Source: CAZFPT01 sp046541875
GTDB taxonomy: Bacteria; Planctomycetota; Phycisphaerae; SM23-33
Reading direction: 5' to 3'
DNA length: 11,526 nt
Assembly: GCA_046541875.1 (NCBI GenBank)
Contig: JBKHCL010000097.1
Coordinates: forward strand, 1 to 11,526
Positions 5,789-11,526 of this stretch are shown piece by piece. Below the pieces are notes generated by a model. That model had not been told where the DNA came from. It made no database searches and saw only the letters and a program-made list of their open reading frames with translations. The translations under genes and the position numbers were made by a program. The first letter of the stretch is position 1. Each line of letters opens with the position of its first letter.

Positions 5789-6553
5789 ATGATTCCCTCG
5801 GACCTCAACATGATGCGTTTTCCCGGCCGATCTCTTTCGCCGGGCATCCCCGGCGAGCAGTACGTCGGCAGCGACGTGCCCGCCGCCCGGGTGGACGCCT
5901 TCTTCGACGCCGGCGCGCGCCACGTTTCACAGTTGTGGGATCTTCTCGTCCGGCGGCTCGGCGAGGCCCCCCAGCCCGGGCGCGTGCTGGATTTCGGCTG
6001 CGGGGTGGGACGGTTCACCCTCGCCCTCGCCCGACGCTGCCGGGAGGCCATCGGCGTGGACACCTCCGCGGATATCCTGCGACTCGCCCGCGCGCACGCC
6101 GAGCAGCGGAAGGTGACCAACGCCACCTTCCTGCATGCCGACCACGACCTGGCCGGTATCGAGGGTGCGTTCGACGTGGTGCACTCCTACACGGTCTTCC
6201 AGCACATCCGGCCGGCCGAGGGCCTGTTGCTGTTGGACCGCCTCGTCGAACGTCTCACGCCCGGCGGGTTGGCGTCGATTCATTTCACGCACAGCCGACA
6301 CAGCCAGGCACTGCGAATCGGCGGGGGCATCCCCCGGATCGCGCCGGGTGGGTCGAGCACCCAACCGAGGGTTTGGCCGATGTTCCACTATCCCGTTGAT
6401 GACGTATTGGCCGTGTTCGACCGTCGCGGCTGCGACGTGCTCACCAAAGACCCAACCGACCACGCCGGCCACCTGGGCTCGATGCTGATCGCCCGACGCC
6501 GCGGGACACCCCGCCCCGTCGATGCCGGTGTCTACCTGTCTTCCGAATCATGA
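5789..6553 (+). CDS. Class I SAM-dependent methyltransferase
   Basis: This is a 254-residue cytoplasmic enzyme of unknown substrate. Motif I, VLDFGCGVG (residues 66-74), binds S-adenosylmethionine; the acidic motif is GVD (89-91), and the FDVVHSYTVFQHI segment (about 128-140) is the usual post-motif strand. LTPGGLASIHFTH follows as the next core strand. The start is uncertain. An in-frame ATG at 5723 has no clear ribosome binding site. The ATG at 5789 lies 13 bases after GGAGG (5771-5775), which is too far for a normal site, but six bases after a TATACT -10 sequence, which fits a leaderless message. The stop overlaps the next gene's start as ATGA, so the two are translationally coupled and probably act together, perhaps on one small molecule. 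Confidence 0.85.
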   Translation: MIPSDLNMMRFPGRSLSPGIPGEQYVGSDVPAARVDAFFDAGARHVSQLWDLLVRRLGEAPQPGRVLDFGCGVGRFTLALARRCREAIGVDTSADILRLARAHAEQRKVTNATFLHADHDLAGIEGAFDVVHSYTVFQHIRPAEGLLLLDRLVERLTPGGLASIHFTHSRHSQALRIGGGIPRIAPGGSSTQPRVWPMFHYPVDDVLAVFDRRGCDVLTKDPTDHAGHLGSMLIARRRGTPRPVDAGVYLSSES

Positions 6554-7566
6554 TCGACGCAACCGTAGCCATCGTCGGAGCCGGCCCCATCGGTGTGGAG
6601 CTCGCCGTCTGCCTTCAGCAGCAGGGGATCTCGACGATCCACTTCGAGGCCGGCCGACTTGGCGAGACCATTGCATCCTGGCCGCCGAAGACACGCTTCC
6701 TCTCCGAACCCGAATGGATCCAGATCCCGGGTCTGCCGATCGACTCGGCCCACCAGGAACGCCCCCTCGGGGAGGAATACCTCCGCTATCTGCGCCACGT
6801 GGTGAAACGGCACAACCTCGACGTGCGCCTCTTCGAGCCGGTCATCGCCCTCGAGCCCCGCGACGACGGCTGGACCGTCCGAAGTCGGCGCAGCGGGCAG
6901 GAGCAATCCTCCGTCGTCCGCTACGTCGTGCTGACGATCGGCGACATGGCCGCCCCCAGACGCCTCGGGGTGGGCGGCGAAGACCTCCCGCACGTGCATC
7001 ACCGCCTCAAGCGACCCCACGCGTACTTTCGCCGGCGAGTGCTGGTGGTGGGCGGGGCGAACTCGGCCGTCGAGGCAGTGCTGCGCATCCATCGCATCGG
7101 CGGCAGCGTTGCCCTCGCCTGCGCCGAAGAACACCTGCCCCTGGAGTTGATCAGCCCGAAGCTCCAGCCCGGCATTTCGGAATTGATCGACTCCAACGCC
7201 ATCGACTTCCTTCCCTCCCGCGCCGTGACCGAATTCACCCCGACCGGCGCGATTGTAGCCAACTCCCATGGCCGACTGACCGCCGACCCGGACGCGCCGC
7301 GCGAGGAGATCCCTGCCGACGTCGTGCTCGTGCAGATCGGCTACGAGGGCGACTTTACGCTGTTCGAGGACGCCGGCGGCAGTTTCGCCACACCGCACGG
7401 CCCGCCGTCGCACAACCCCAACACGATGGAAACGAACCTCAACGGGGTCTACGTGGCGGGAACCGCCGTGGGCGGAAAACAGCCCGGACACGAGGAATTC
7501 ATCCAGACCTCCCACGTCCATGTCTCGCGCATCGTCGTCGACATCCGCCGACGGGAGAGTGAATAG
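6550..7566 (+). CDS. YpdA-like FAD/NAD(P)-dependent disulfide oxidoreductase
   Basis: This 338-residue flavoprotein has an N-terminal FAD-binding GAGPIG (10-15), a second Rossmann motif GGANSA (168-173) for NADPH, and a C-terminal FAD-contact segment NGVYVAGTAVGG (298-309). The whole order, including GEDLPHVHH, PHAYF before the second Rossmann fold and METNLNGVYVAG, resembles YpdA, the proposed bacillithiol disulfide reductase of Firmicutes. There is no CxxC pair, so it is not a thioredoxin reductase; only Cys21 and Cys191 are present. In S. aureus YpdA the residue within the first glycine motif is Cys14 and is needed for activity; here it is Ile14. The substrate or mechanism may therefore differ. 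It overlaps the methyltransferase by four bases. Confidence 0.82.
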   Translation: MIDATVAIVGAGPIGVELAVCLQQQGISTIHFEAGRLGETIASWPPKTRFLSEPEWIQIPGLPIDSAHQERPLGEEYLRYLRHVVKRHNLDVRLFEPVIALEPRDDGWTVRSRRSGQEQSSVVRYVVLTIGDMAAPRRLGVGGEDLPHVHHRLKRPHAYFRRRVLVVGGANSAVEAVLRIHRIGGSVALACAEEHLPLELISPKLQPGISELIDSNAIDFLPSRAVTEFTPTGAIVANSHGRLTADPDAPREEIPADVVLVQIGYEGDFTLFEDAGGSFATPHGPPSHNPNTMETNLNGVYVAGTAVGGKQPGHEEFIQTSHVHVSRIVVDIRRRESE

Positions 7567-7583
7567 GCCGGGCGTTAAGGCAT

Positions 7584-7612
7584 TTGCTGACGAAGGTGGT
7601 AGGATGTAAGAT
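7584..7612 (+). promoter_or_regulatory. Weak promoter candidate for the MNT/HEPN module
   Basis: TTGCTG (7584-7589, 3/6 match) and TAAGAT (7607-7612, 4/6 match) are separated by 17 bases, 39 bp before the MNT start codon. The match is modest and could be chance, but the spacing and place are right. Confidence 0.3.
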
Positions 7613-7651
7613 ATCGCGGGCGAAAGGCTTGATTCCCGGCGGAGAACTGAC

Positions 7652-7972
7652 ATGCAAAGCGATGATCGCCTTGACAGAGCAGTGTCGCTGATCTTCGGGG
7701 CCGCCCCGGCCGGTACGCGGGTTATTCTGTTCGGATCCCGCGGCAGGGGCGAGCATCAAGATGACAGCGACTATGACTTCCTGGTCGTTGAGACCGATGT
7801 ATCCGACCGGTTCGCCGAGATGGCACGCCTCTCGGAGATCCTGGGCGGATCGGGCATCCCCGCCGATGTTGTCGTCGTCAGCAAAGCCATGTTTGACCGG
7901 TGGCGGAACGAACCGAACAACGTGGTGTCTCGCGCTGTCCGGGAGGGCACATTCTTTGAACCTGCGGCTTGA
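7652..7972 (+). CDS. MNT-type minimal nucleotidyltransferase (antitoxin-like)
   Basis: This 106-residue protein is of the minimal DNA-polymerase-beta nucleotidyltransferase type. The GS-x10-DxD signature is perfect: Gly28-Ser29, then Asp40 and Asp42 in SDYDFLVV, with a third acidic residue at Asp72 (ADVVVVS). All residues needed for metal and nucleotide binding are therefore there. In studied MNT/HEPN pairs the MNT protein neutralises the HEPN ribonuclease, in some cases by adding AMP to it. GGAG (7641-7644) lies seven bases before the ATG. Its end overlaps the HEPN gene by 17 bp, so the two are made together. It is an antitoxin by context; activity on this partner is inferred. Confidence 0.85.
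   Translation: MQSDDRLDRAVSLIFGAAPAGTRVILFGSRGRGEHQDDSDYDFLVVETDVSDRFAEMARLSEILGGSGIPADVVVVSKAMFDRWRNEPNNVVSRAVREGTFFEPAA
7941..7946 (+). promoter_or_regulatory. Ribosome binding site supporting the HEPN TTG start
   Basis: GGGAGG lies nine bases before the TTG at 7956 and inside the MNT gene. The HEPN frame has no ATG near its conserved N-terminus, so this site is the main argument for the TTG start. Confidence 0.55.
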
Positions 7973-8345
7973 GACGGCCAAGCGACTGCTCGCCCGTGCA
8001 AGGGATGACCGCTTTGTCGTGGCGTCTCTGGCCGGCGACAGTGCTGCTCCGCTTTGGCCGGTGGGATTCCACGCCCAGCAAGCCATTGAGAAGGCCCTGA
8101 AGGCAGTGTTGGCCGCCCGGGGTGTCGAGTATCCTCTCACGCACAACCTGGCGTTGCTCCTTACTGAGCTGACCCAGGCGGGGTGTGGCAACCCTCCCGA
8201 TGCCTCGCGGTTGCCGGAGTTGACACCCTATGGCGTCGCTTTCCGGTATGGAGACTTAGGCGATTTCGACGAGGTGAGGATGGATCCCGCATGGGCGCTG
8301 AGTTGTGTGGATCGGACGATCGTATGGTGTGAGTCGCAGGTGTAG
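7956..8345 (+). CDS. HEPN-domain protein (toxin-like partner of MNT)
   Basis: This is a 129-residue helical protein of the HEPN superfamily (PF05168 style), starting at TTG. The signature FHAQQAIEKALKAVL is at residues 38-52, followed by ARGVEYPLTHNL (54-65) and a RYGD near 97-100. Members of the superfamily in two-gene MNT/HEPN modules are often RNA-cleaving toxins. The canonical RxxxxH-type active-site motif of HepT is not seen; the nearest equivalent is Arg55 and His63 with seven residues between, so nuclease activity cannot be assumed. The frame continues open upstream into the MNT gene, but homology begins at about MNLRLETAKRLL, which supports the TTG. The next gene starts nine bases after its stop. 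Confidence 0.82.
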   Translation: MNLRLETAKRLLARARDDRFVVASLAGDSAAPLWPVGFHAQQAIEKALKAVLAARGVEYPLTHNLALLLTELTQAGCGNPPDASRLPELTPYGVAFRYGDLGDFDEVRMDPAWALSCVDRTIVWCESQV

Positions 8346-8354
8346 GGAGAGCGA

Positions 8355-8594
8355 ATGAAGCCCGTCGGCCGTAAGCTGTATTCTGCGTTCGGGTCCAGCA
8401 TGAACCCGGGGCAGATGGCCCGGCGCCTTCGCGACCCCTGGCCGATCGGGCCCGCCATTCTCCTGGACCATCTGCGTATTTTCCCGCTGCATTCCACCCG
8501 ATGGGGTGGAGGCGTGGCGTCGGTACAGCCGGCTGCGGGACACCGCCTTCACGACGAACTCCACGCACTGCTTGCCCCCGACGCTCTTGAATAG
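8355..8594 (+). CDS. Truncated gamma-glutamylcyclotransferase-like protein (probable remnant)
   Basis: This 79-residue frame has the start of the GGCT/AIG2-like fold: LYSAFGSSMNPGQMARR (8-24, normally YGSN-M in this family) and RWGGGVASVQPAAG (49-62). The usual next segment would be a v-x-G-x-L-Y strand and then an LD-x-x-EG turn. Here Gly is lost (RLHDELHALL) and the frame stops after APDALE, so the catalytic Glu and the C-terminal half are missing. No other frame after the stop restores them before the next gene. AGGGAG (8344-8349) gives it a good ribosome binding site, five bases before the ATG, so the 5' end is intact. It is most likely a decaying gene; a short stand-alone protein cannot be excluded. 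Confidence 0.6.
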   Translation: MKPVGRKLYSAFGSSMNPGQMARRLRDPWPIGPAILLDHLRIFPLHSTRWGGGVASVQPAAGHRLHDELHALLAPDALE

Positions 8595-8662
8595 ATCATC
8601 TTGATGGATCGGACTCGGCCAGGCAGGGGTCGAGAGCCGACTGGCCGAAGGAGACGCCGTCC

Positions 8663-9373
8663 GTGACCGATCGCACCGCATTCCATCTGAAGCTCGCCGT
8701 CCTCGTCGTGTGCGTGGTCGCTTTCGTGCTGGTCCCGTACTTTATCTGGCATGAGCCGATGGACGCCTACTTCGCCTCGCAGGCCTACCAAGACTGGCTG
8801 AAATCGGTTCGTCCGTACGCCTGGGCCATCGCCATCGGCCTGCTCGTGGGCGATCTGGTGCTGCCGATTCCCACCACGCCGATCATGGCGACGCTGGGCG
8901 TGCTGTACGGTGTCCTGCTGGGCGGGCTGATCGGCTCGGCCGGCTCGGTCCTGGCGGGGCTGGTCGCCTACGGCCTGGCGAGGTTGCTCGGTGAACGGGC
9001 CTCGCGACTGCTCGCAAGCGAGGAGGAGATGGCCGATCTGCGGGTGTTCTTCGACACGTGGGGAGTCGGCGGGATCATCGCCTCGCGGGCGCTGCCGGTC
9101 GTGCCGGAGGTTCTCACGTTCATGGCCGGCCTGGCAAGGATGCGCCTTGGGCGGTTCGTGCCGGCGCTGCTGATCGGCGCGCTGCCGGTGGGGCTGCTGC
9201 TGGCGTGGGCAGGGCAGGCGAGCGGAACGTCATCCCGTCTGCTGCTGGTGCTCACCCTCACCCCGGCGGCGCTGTGGTTCGCCTACCTGCTGGGCGTCCG
9301 ACGCGCACGCATGCGCCGCGCACCAGCCCCCCAGCCTGCACGCGAGCCCGCCGACCCGCTGGATGTCGAGTAA
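8663..9373 (+). CDS. VTT-domain (DedA/TVP38-like) membrane protein
   Basis: This is a 236-residue integral membrane protein of the VTT/DedA/TMEM64 superfamily, whose members act in lipid scrambling or transport at the inner membrane. Hydrophobic segments lie at about residues 8-28, 52-70, 75-108, 132-158, 165-184 and 192-211. The conserved LPIPTTPIMATLGVLYG (67-83) and SRALPVVPEVLTFMAGLARM (141-160) match the paired Pro- and Gly-rich re-entrant segments of the family. The tail is short, basic and then Pro/Ala-rich. The start is GTG, with AAGGAG (8648-8653) nine bases upstream. It converges on the minus-strand hydrolase-like gene with an 18-bp gap and no terminator that I can recognise. Confidence 0.87.
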   Translation: MTDRTAFHLKLAVLVVCVVAFVLVPYFIWHEPMDAYFASQAYQDWLKSVRPYAWAIAIGLLVGDLVLPIPTTPIMATLGVLYGVLLGGLIGSAGSVLAGLVAYGLARLLGERASRLLASEEEMADLRVFFDTWGVGGIIASRALPVVPEVLTFMAGLARMRLGRFVPALLIGALPVGLLLAWAGQASGTSSRLLLVLTLTPAALWFAYLLGVRRARMRRAPAPQPAREPADPLDVE

Positions 9374-9391
9374 AGCGTTCAGCCGGCGGGT

Positions 9392-11113
9392 CTACTTCTT
9401 CCACTTCTTCTTCGGCCAATGGGCGGGGATGGAGGTTTTGTCCGTCGGGTCGGGCAGGAGCAGCTCGCCCTTGTGGTATTCGCGGACGGCCTTGGCCATC
9501 TCGCCATCGAAGTGCCAGAAGACGTAATCCTTATCGCCGGTGTACTCATCGAAGGGGGCGGGCTTGTGCTCCGGATCGGTGATGTCCGCCGAGCTCAGCC
9601 AGCCGTCCTCAGCCTTGATCGTCCGACACGTCGCGGGCTTGCTGCCGTCGCGTTTGCCCTTGGGCGCCCGGTACTCGGCGGCCTTGCGGACGAACATCGC
9701 CGCCAGCTCGACGTCCCAGTCGCCATGATCGCCGCCGGGCACCACCACCAGGCTCATCAGGTGCTGATGGTCGGTCCGCCAGCGTCGCAGGAGCTGCTCG
9801 CGGATCATGACCCACTGCGTCTGTCGGCCGAACTCCGGGCGAATGCCGCCTTCCGGCCCGCACCACTCGAACTCGCCGTTCATCGCGATAAACGGCACGC
9901 CGGAGAGCGACTCGTTGGGATCCACGATGTTGTGGTGCATGTTGCCACCGGCCACGTGGACAATGCCCAGCGTCCGACTCGGCGCGGCGTAGCCCACGTT
10001 GCGGGCGGCCAACACGCTCGCCGAGAGACCCGCGGGCAGCAGGGCGGCGCCTTTGAGTTCCGGATGGCCGCTCTTCTCGGCGAAGCGGGCGAGCATCGCG
10101 TCGAACCGTTTGACCGTCTCATGGCCGTTGTAGGCGTAGTTGGGCACGACGGCCGTCGCGAGCCCGCCCCGGGCGGCGGCTTCCCGGATCAGCGGGTGAG
10201 TCGCCATCTTGCTGATCATCGGGTGAGCGACGATCACGCCGCGGACCTGATCGGTGTTCGGCGGAATCCACAGCGTCACGCGGCGCGGCTTGCGGGGCTT
10301 GCCCTTGCGCGGAGGCATCTCGACGCTGAGCGTGTATTCCTTCGCGCCGTCCAGCAGGGCGTTTCGCATGGACTTGACCTTCGCGGCGAGCTCATCCTGC
10401 CGACTTTGCAGGGCGGATTCCTGCTTCATCAGCTCCCGCGCCAGGGCGCCGTTGGGCTGCAGGTCGGCCAGCACCTTCGCGAGATGGCGCTCGGCGTTTT
10501 TCGCCTTTTTGTCGGCGGAGTTGAGCTCTTTGCTCTTTTTGCGGGCGCGGCCATACGCTTTGTAGGCGGCGTCGGCTTTGCGGAAGTCCGGCAGCACCTC
10601 GCTGCGCTCCCACAGGGCCCGGCGGATGCCATACAGCGTCCTGCCCAGGTGGCGGTGCTCGCGGCGAAGGCGGGCCAGTTCGGAGACCTCTTCTTTGCTG
10701 AGCTTGTCGATGCGTTCGGTCAGTTCGGTCATGCGCCGGTCCATCGTTTTGTATCGCTCGACGGCCTGCTTGCCCATCGGCGAGGCGGTCAGCAGGCCGG
10801 TGGCTTTGGCGTCTCGGTCGGCCTGGGCGTCGCGGAGCTTCTGGCGAAGGGGGTCCAGCCCGGCGGCGGTATGGGCGTCGGCCTGGTCGGCCTGGGCGTC
10901 GTGCAGGGCGCGTCGCGCGGCGGCCAAGGCGGCGTTGGCGTCCGACGGCGTGCCTTCGCGCAGGACGGCGAGTTCGCTTTCGACGTGTCGGAGGTCCGCC
11001 TGGGTGCGGCGGAGCTGGTGGCGGGCTTCCTGGAGACTCTCCCAGGACGGCTCAGCCGCCAACACGAGCGTGCTGGTCAGAACCACGAGTGTGCAGATTA
11101 TGATGGTTCGCAT
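9392..11113 (-). CDS. Secreted coiled-coil/alpha-beta-hydrolase-like protein
   Basis: This 573-residue exported protein starts with a signal peptide of about 19-20 residues (MRTIIICTLVVLTSTLVLA). Residues about 25-255 are highly charged, Ala/Leu/Arg-rich and free of Pro over long stretches, as in coiled coils or long helical bundles. Residues about 258-480 resemble an alpha/beta hydrolase: strand GVIVAHP (292-298), a nucleophile-elbow-like GLSAS with Ser364, and a GGDHGDWD with a candidate His463. The acid residue is unclear, and GLSAS only partly fits the GxSxG pattern, so catalysis is uncertain. The last 90 residues are polar, with a Lys-rich end. GGAGAG (11118-11123) precedes the ATG. Such secreted helical-plus-hydrolase proteins are common in planctomycetes, but I know no named function. 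Confidence 0.8.
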   Translation of the reverse strand: MRTIIICTLVVLTSTLVLAAEPSWESLQEARHQLRRTQADLRHVESELAVLREGTPSDANAALAAARRALHDAQADQADAHTAAGLDPLRQKLRDAQADRDAKATGLLTASPMGKQAVERYKTMDRRMTELTERIDKLSKEEVSELARLRREHRHLGRTLYGIRRALWERSEVLPDFRKADAAYKAYGRARKKSKELNSADKKAKNAERHLAKVLADLQPNGALARELMKQESALQSRQDELAAKVKSMRNALLDGAKEYTLSVEMPPRKGKPRKPRRVTLWIPPNTDQVRGVIVAHPMISKMATHPLIREAAARGGLATAVVPNYAYNGHETVKRFDAMLARFAEKSGHPELKGAALLPAGLSASVLAARNVGYAAPSRTLGIVHVAGGNMHHNIVDPNESLSGVPFIAMNGEFEWCGPEGGIRPEFGRQTQWVMIREQLLRRWRTDHQHLMSLVVVPGGDHGDWDVELAAMFVRKAAEYRAPKGKRDGSKPATCRTIKAEDGWLSSADITDPEHKPAPFDEYTGDKDYVFWHFDGEMAKAVREYHKGELLLPDPTDKTSIPAHWPKKKWKK

Positions 11114-11185
11114 GGGTCTCTCCGTGCTGGTGGAGTTCTATCGGTCGGCCGACGCGACGCGACGGCTGAAGTTGGAACACGCCGG

Positions 11186-11526
11186 GTCACCGCCGGTTTC
11201 GCCCGGCCCGCCAAACGCCAGGGGTTCAAGATCGTGCTGCTCACGCGGCTGAGTCCGATCTTCCCGTTCAACCTGCTGAACTACGCCTACGGCCTGACGG
11301 GCGTGAAGTTCTGGTCGTACGTGCCGGCTTCATGGATCGGCATGTTGCCGGGCACGATCATGTACGTGTATTTCGGCTCGCTGGCCCGCAACGTCGCTGC
11401 CGTCGCCACGGGGCGGGAGAAGACCACCATCGACTACGTCTTCTACGGGGTCGGACTGGTCGTGACCGTCGCGGTGGTGGTGCTGGTGACGCGCGTGGCC
11501 GGCAATGCCCTGAAAAGCGAACTGCC
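11186..11526 (+). CDS. C-terminal part of a second VTT-domain protein (5' truncated, runs off the window)
   Basis: From about 11213 the frame reads KRQGFKIVLLTRLSPIFPF, then NLLNYAYGLTGVKFWSYVPASW and GMLPGTIMYVYFGSLARN. This is the C-terminal half of the TVP38/TMEM64-type VTT domain. A final hydrophobic segment (FYGVGLVVTVAVVVLVTRV) follows and the frame is still open at the window end. The N-terminal half is not found: the 11114-11185 region is not VTT-like in any frame, and the minus-strand hydrolase gene starts at 11113. No ATG lies in this frame before the conserved core; the first GTG (11234) falls inside it. Start 11186 is only the left edge of possible similarity. It is either a remnant or a gene disrupted by rearrangement. 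Confidence 0.7.

Noticed and set aside
9347..9390. Inverted repeat CCCGCCG/CGGCGGG at the convergent ends of the VTT and hydrolase-like genes
   Set aside because: The arms are 30 bases apart, short, and followed by no T-run on either strand, so I do not call a terminator.
10578..11252. A 224-codon plus-strand frame antisense to the start of the hydrolase-like gene
   Set aside because: It is Arg/Ser-rich with no domain and lies opposite a signal peptide and a coiled-coil region. Its right end is also out of frame with the VTT fragment.

Overview
The window is about 11.5 kb of GC-rich bacterial chromosome. Several things suggest a planctomycete, most likely of the Phycisphaerae type, though this is inference from gene content and style and not from a marker gene. 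They are the very GC-rich third codon positions, the large secreted proteins that pair a coiled coil with a hydrolase-like domain, the LPP20/FlgT-like secreted proteins, and an S9 ribosomal protein with a long acidic N-terminal extension. No rRNA, tRNA, CRISPR array, transposase or phage gene is visible.

Left part, minus strand (positions 9-2814). Three genes read leftward and look like one operon of envelope proteins. The first is a secreted protein with three copies of an LPP20-like domain (1450-2814). The second is a 50-residue lipoprotein with a perfect lipobox (1207-1359). The third is a secreted FlgT/CsgG-like protein (9-1151) whose N-terminal domain is a divergent copy of the same repeat. 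A strong GC hairpin lies between the first two genes.

Middle (2815-5682). A gene-free stretch of about 730 bp separates this operon from the divergent rplM-rpsI ribosomal pair. The rplM promoter is clear (TTGACA/CATAAT) and carries an 8-bp inverted repeat covering both hexamers. The gene-free stretch also holds a cluster of nested complementary segments, including a 29-nt hairpin, that could be a structured RNA or a repeat element. A textbook intrinsic terminator ends rpsI. argC (arginine biosynthesis) follows.

Right part, plus strand (5789-9373). A SAM-dependent methyltransferase gene overlaps by ATGA with a YpdA-like FAD disulfide-reductase gene that lacks the family's conserved cysteine. 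Next is a two-gene MNT nucleotidyltransferase/HEPN module of the toxin-antitoxin type with a 17-bp overlap and a TTG start. Then come a truncated gamma-glutamylcyclotransferase-like gene and a VTT-domain (DedA/TVP38-like) membrane protein.

Right end. A large secreted protein with a long helical, charged N-terminal part and an alpha/beta-hydrolase-like C-terminal part is on the minus strand (9392-11113). Immediately beyond it, on the plus strand, lies the C-terminal half of a second VTT-domain protein with no visible N-terminal half and no start codon. It runs off the window. The hydrolase-like gene is therefore sandwiched between two VTT genes, one of which looks decapitated.
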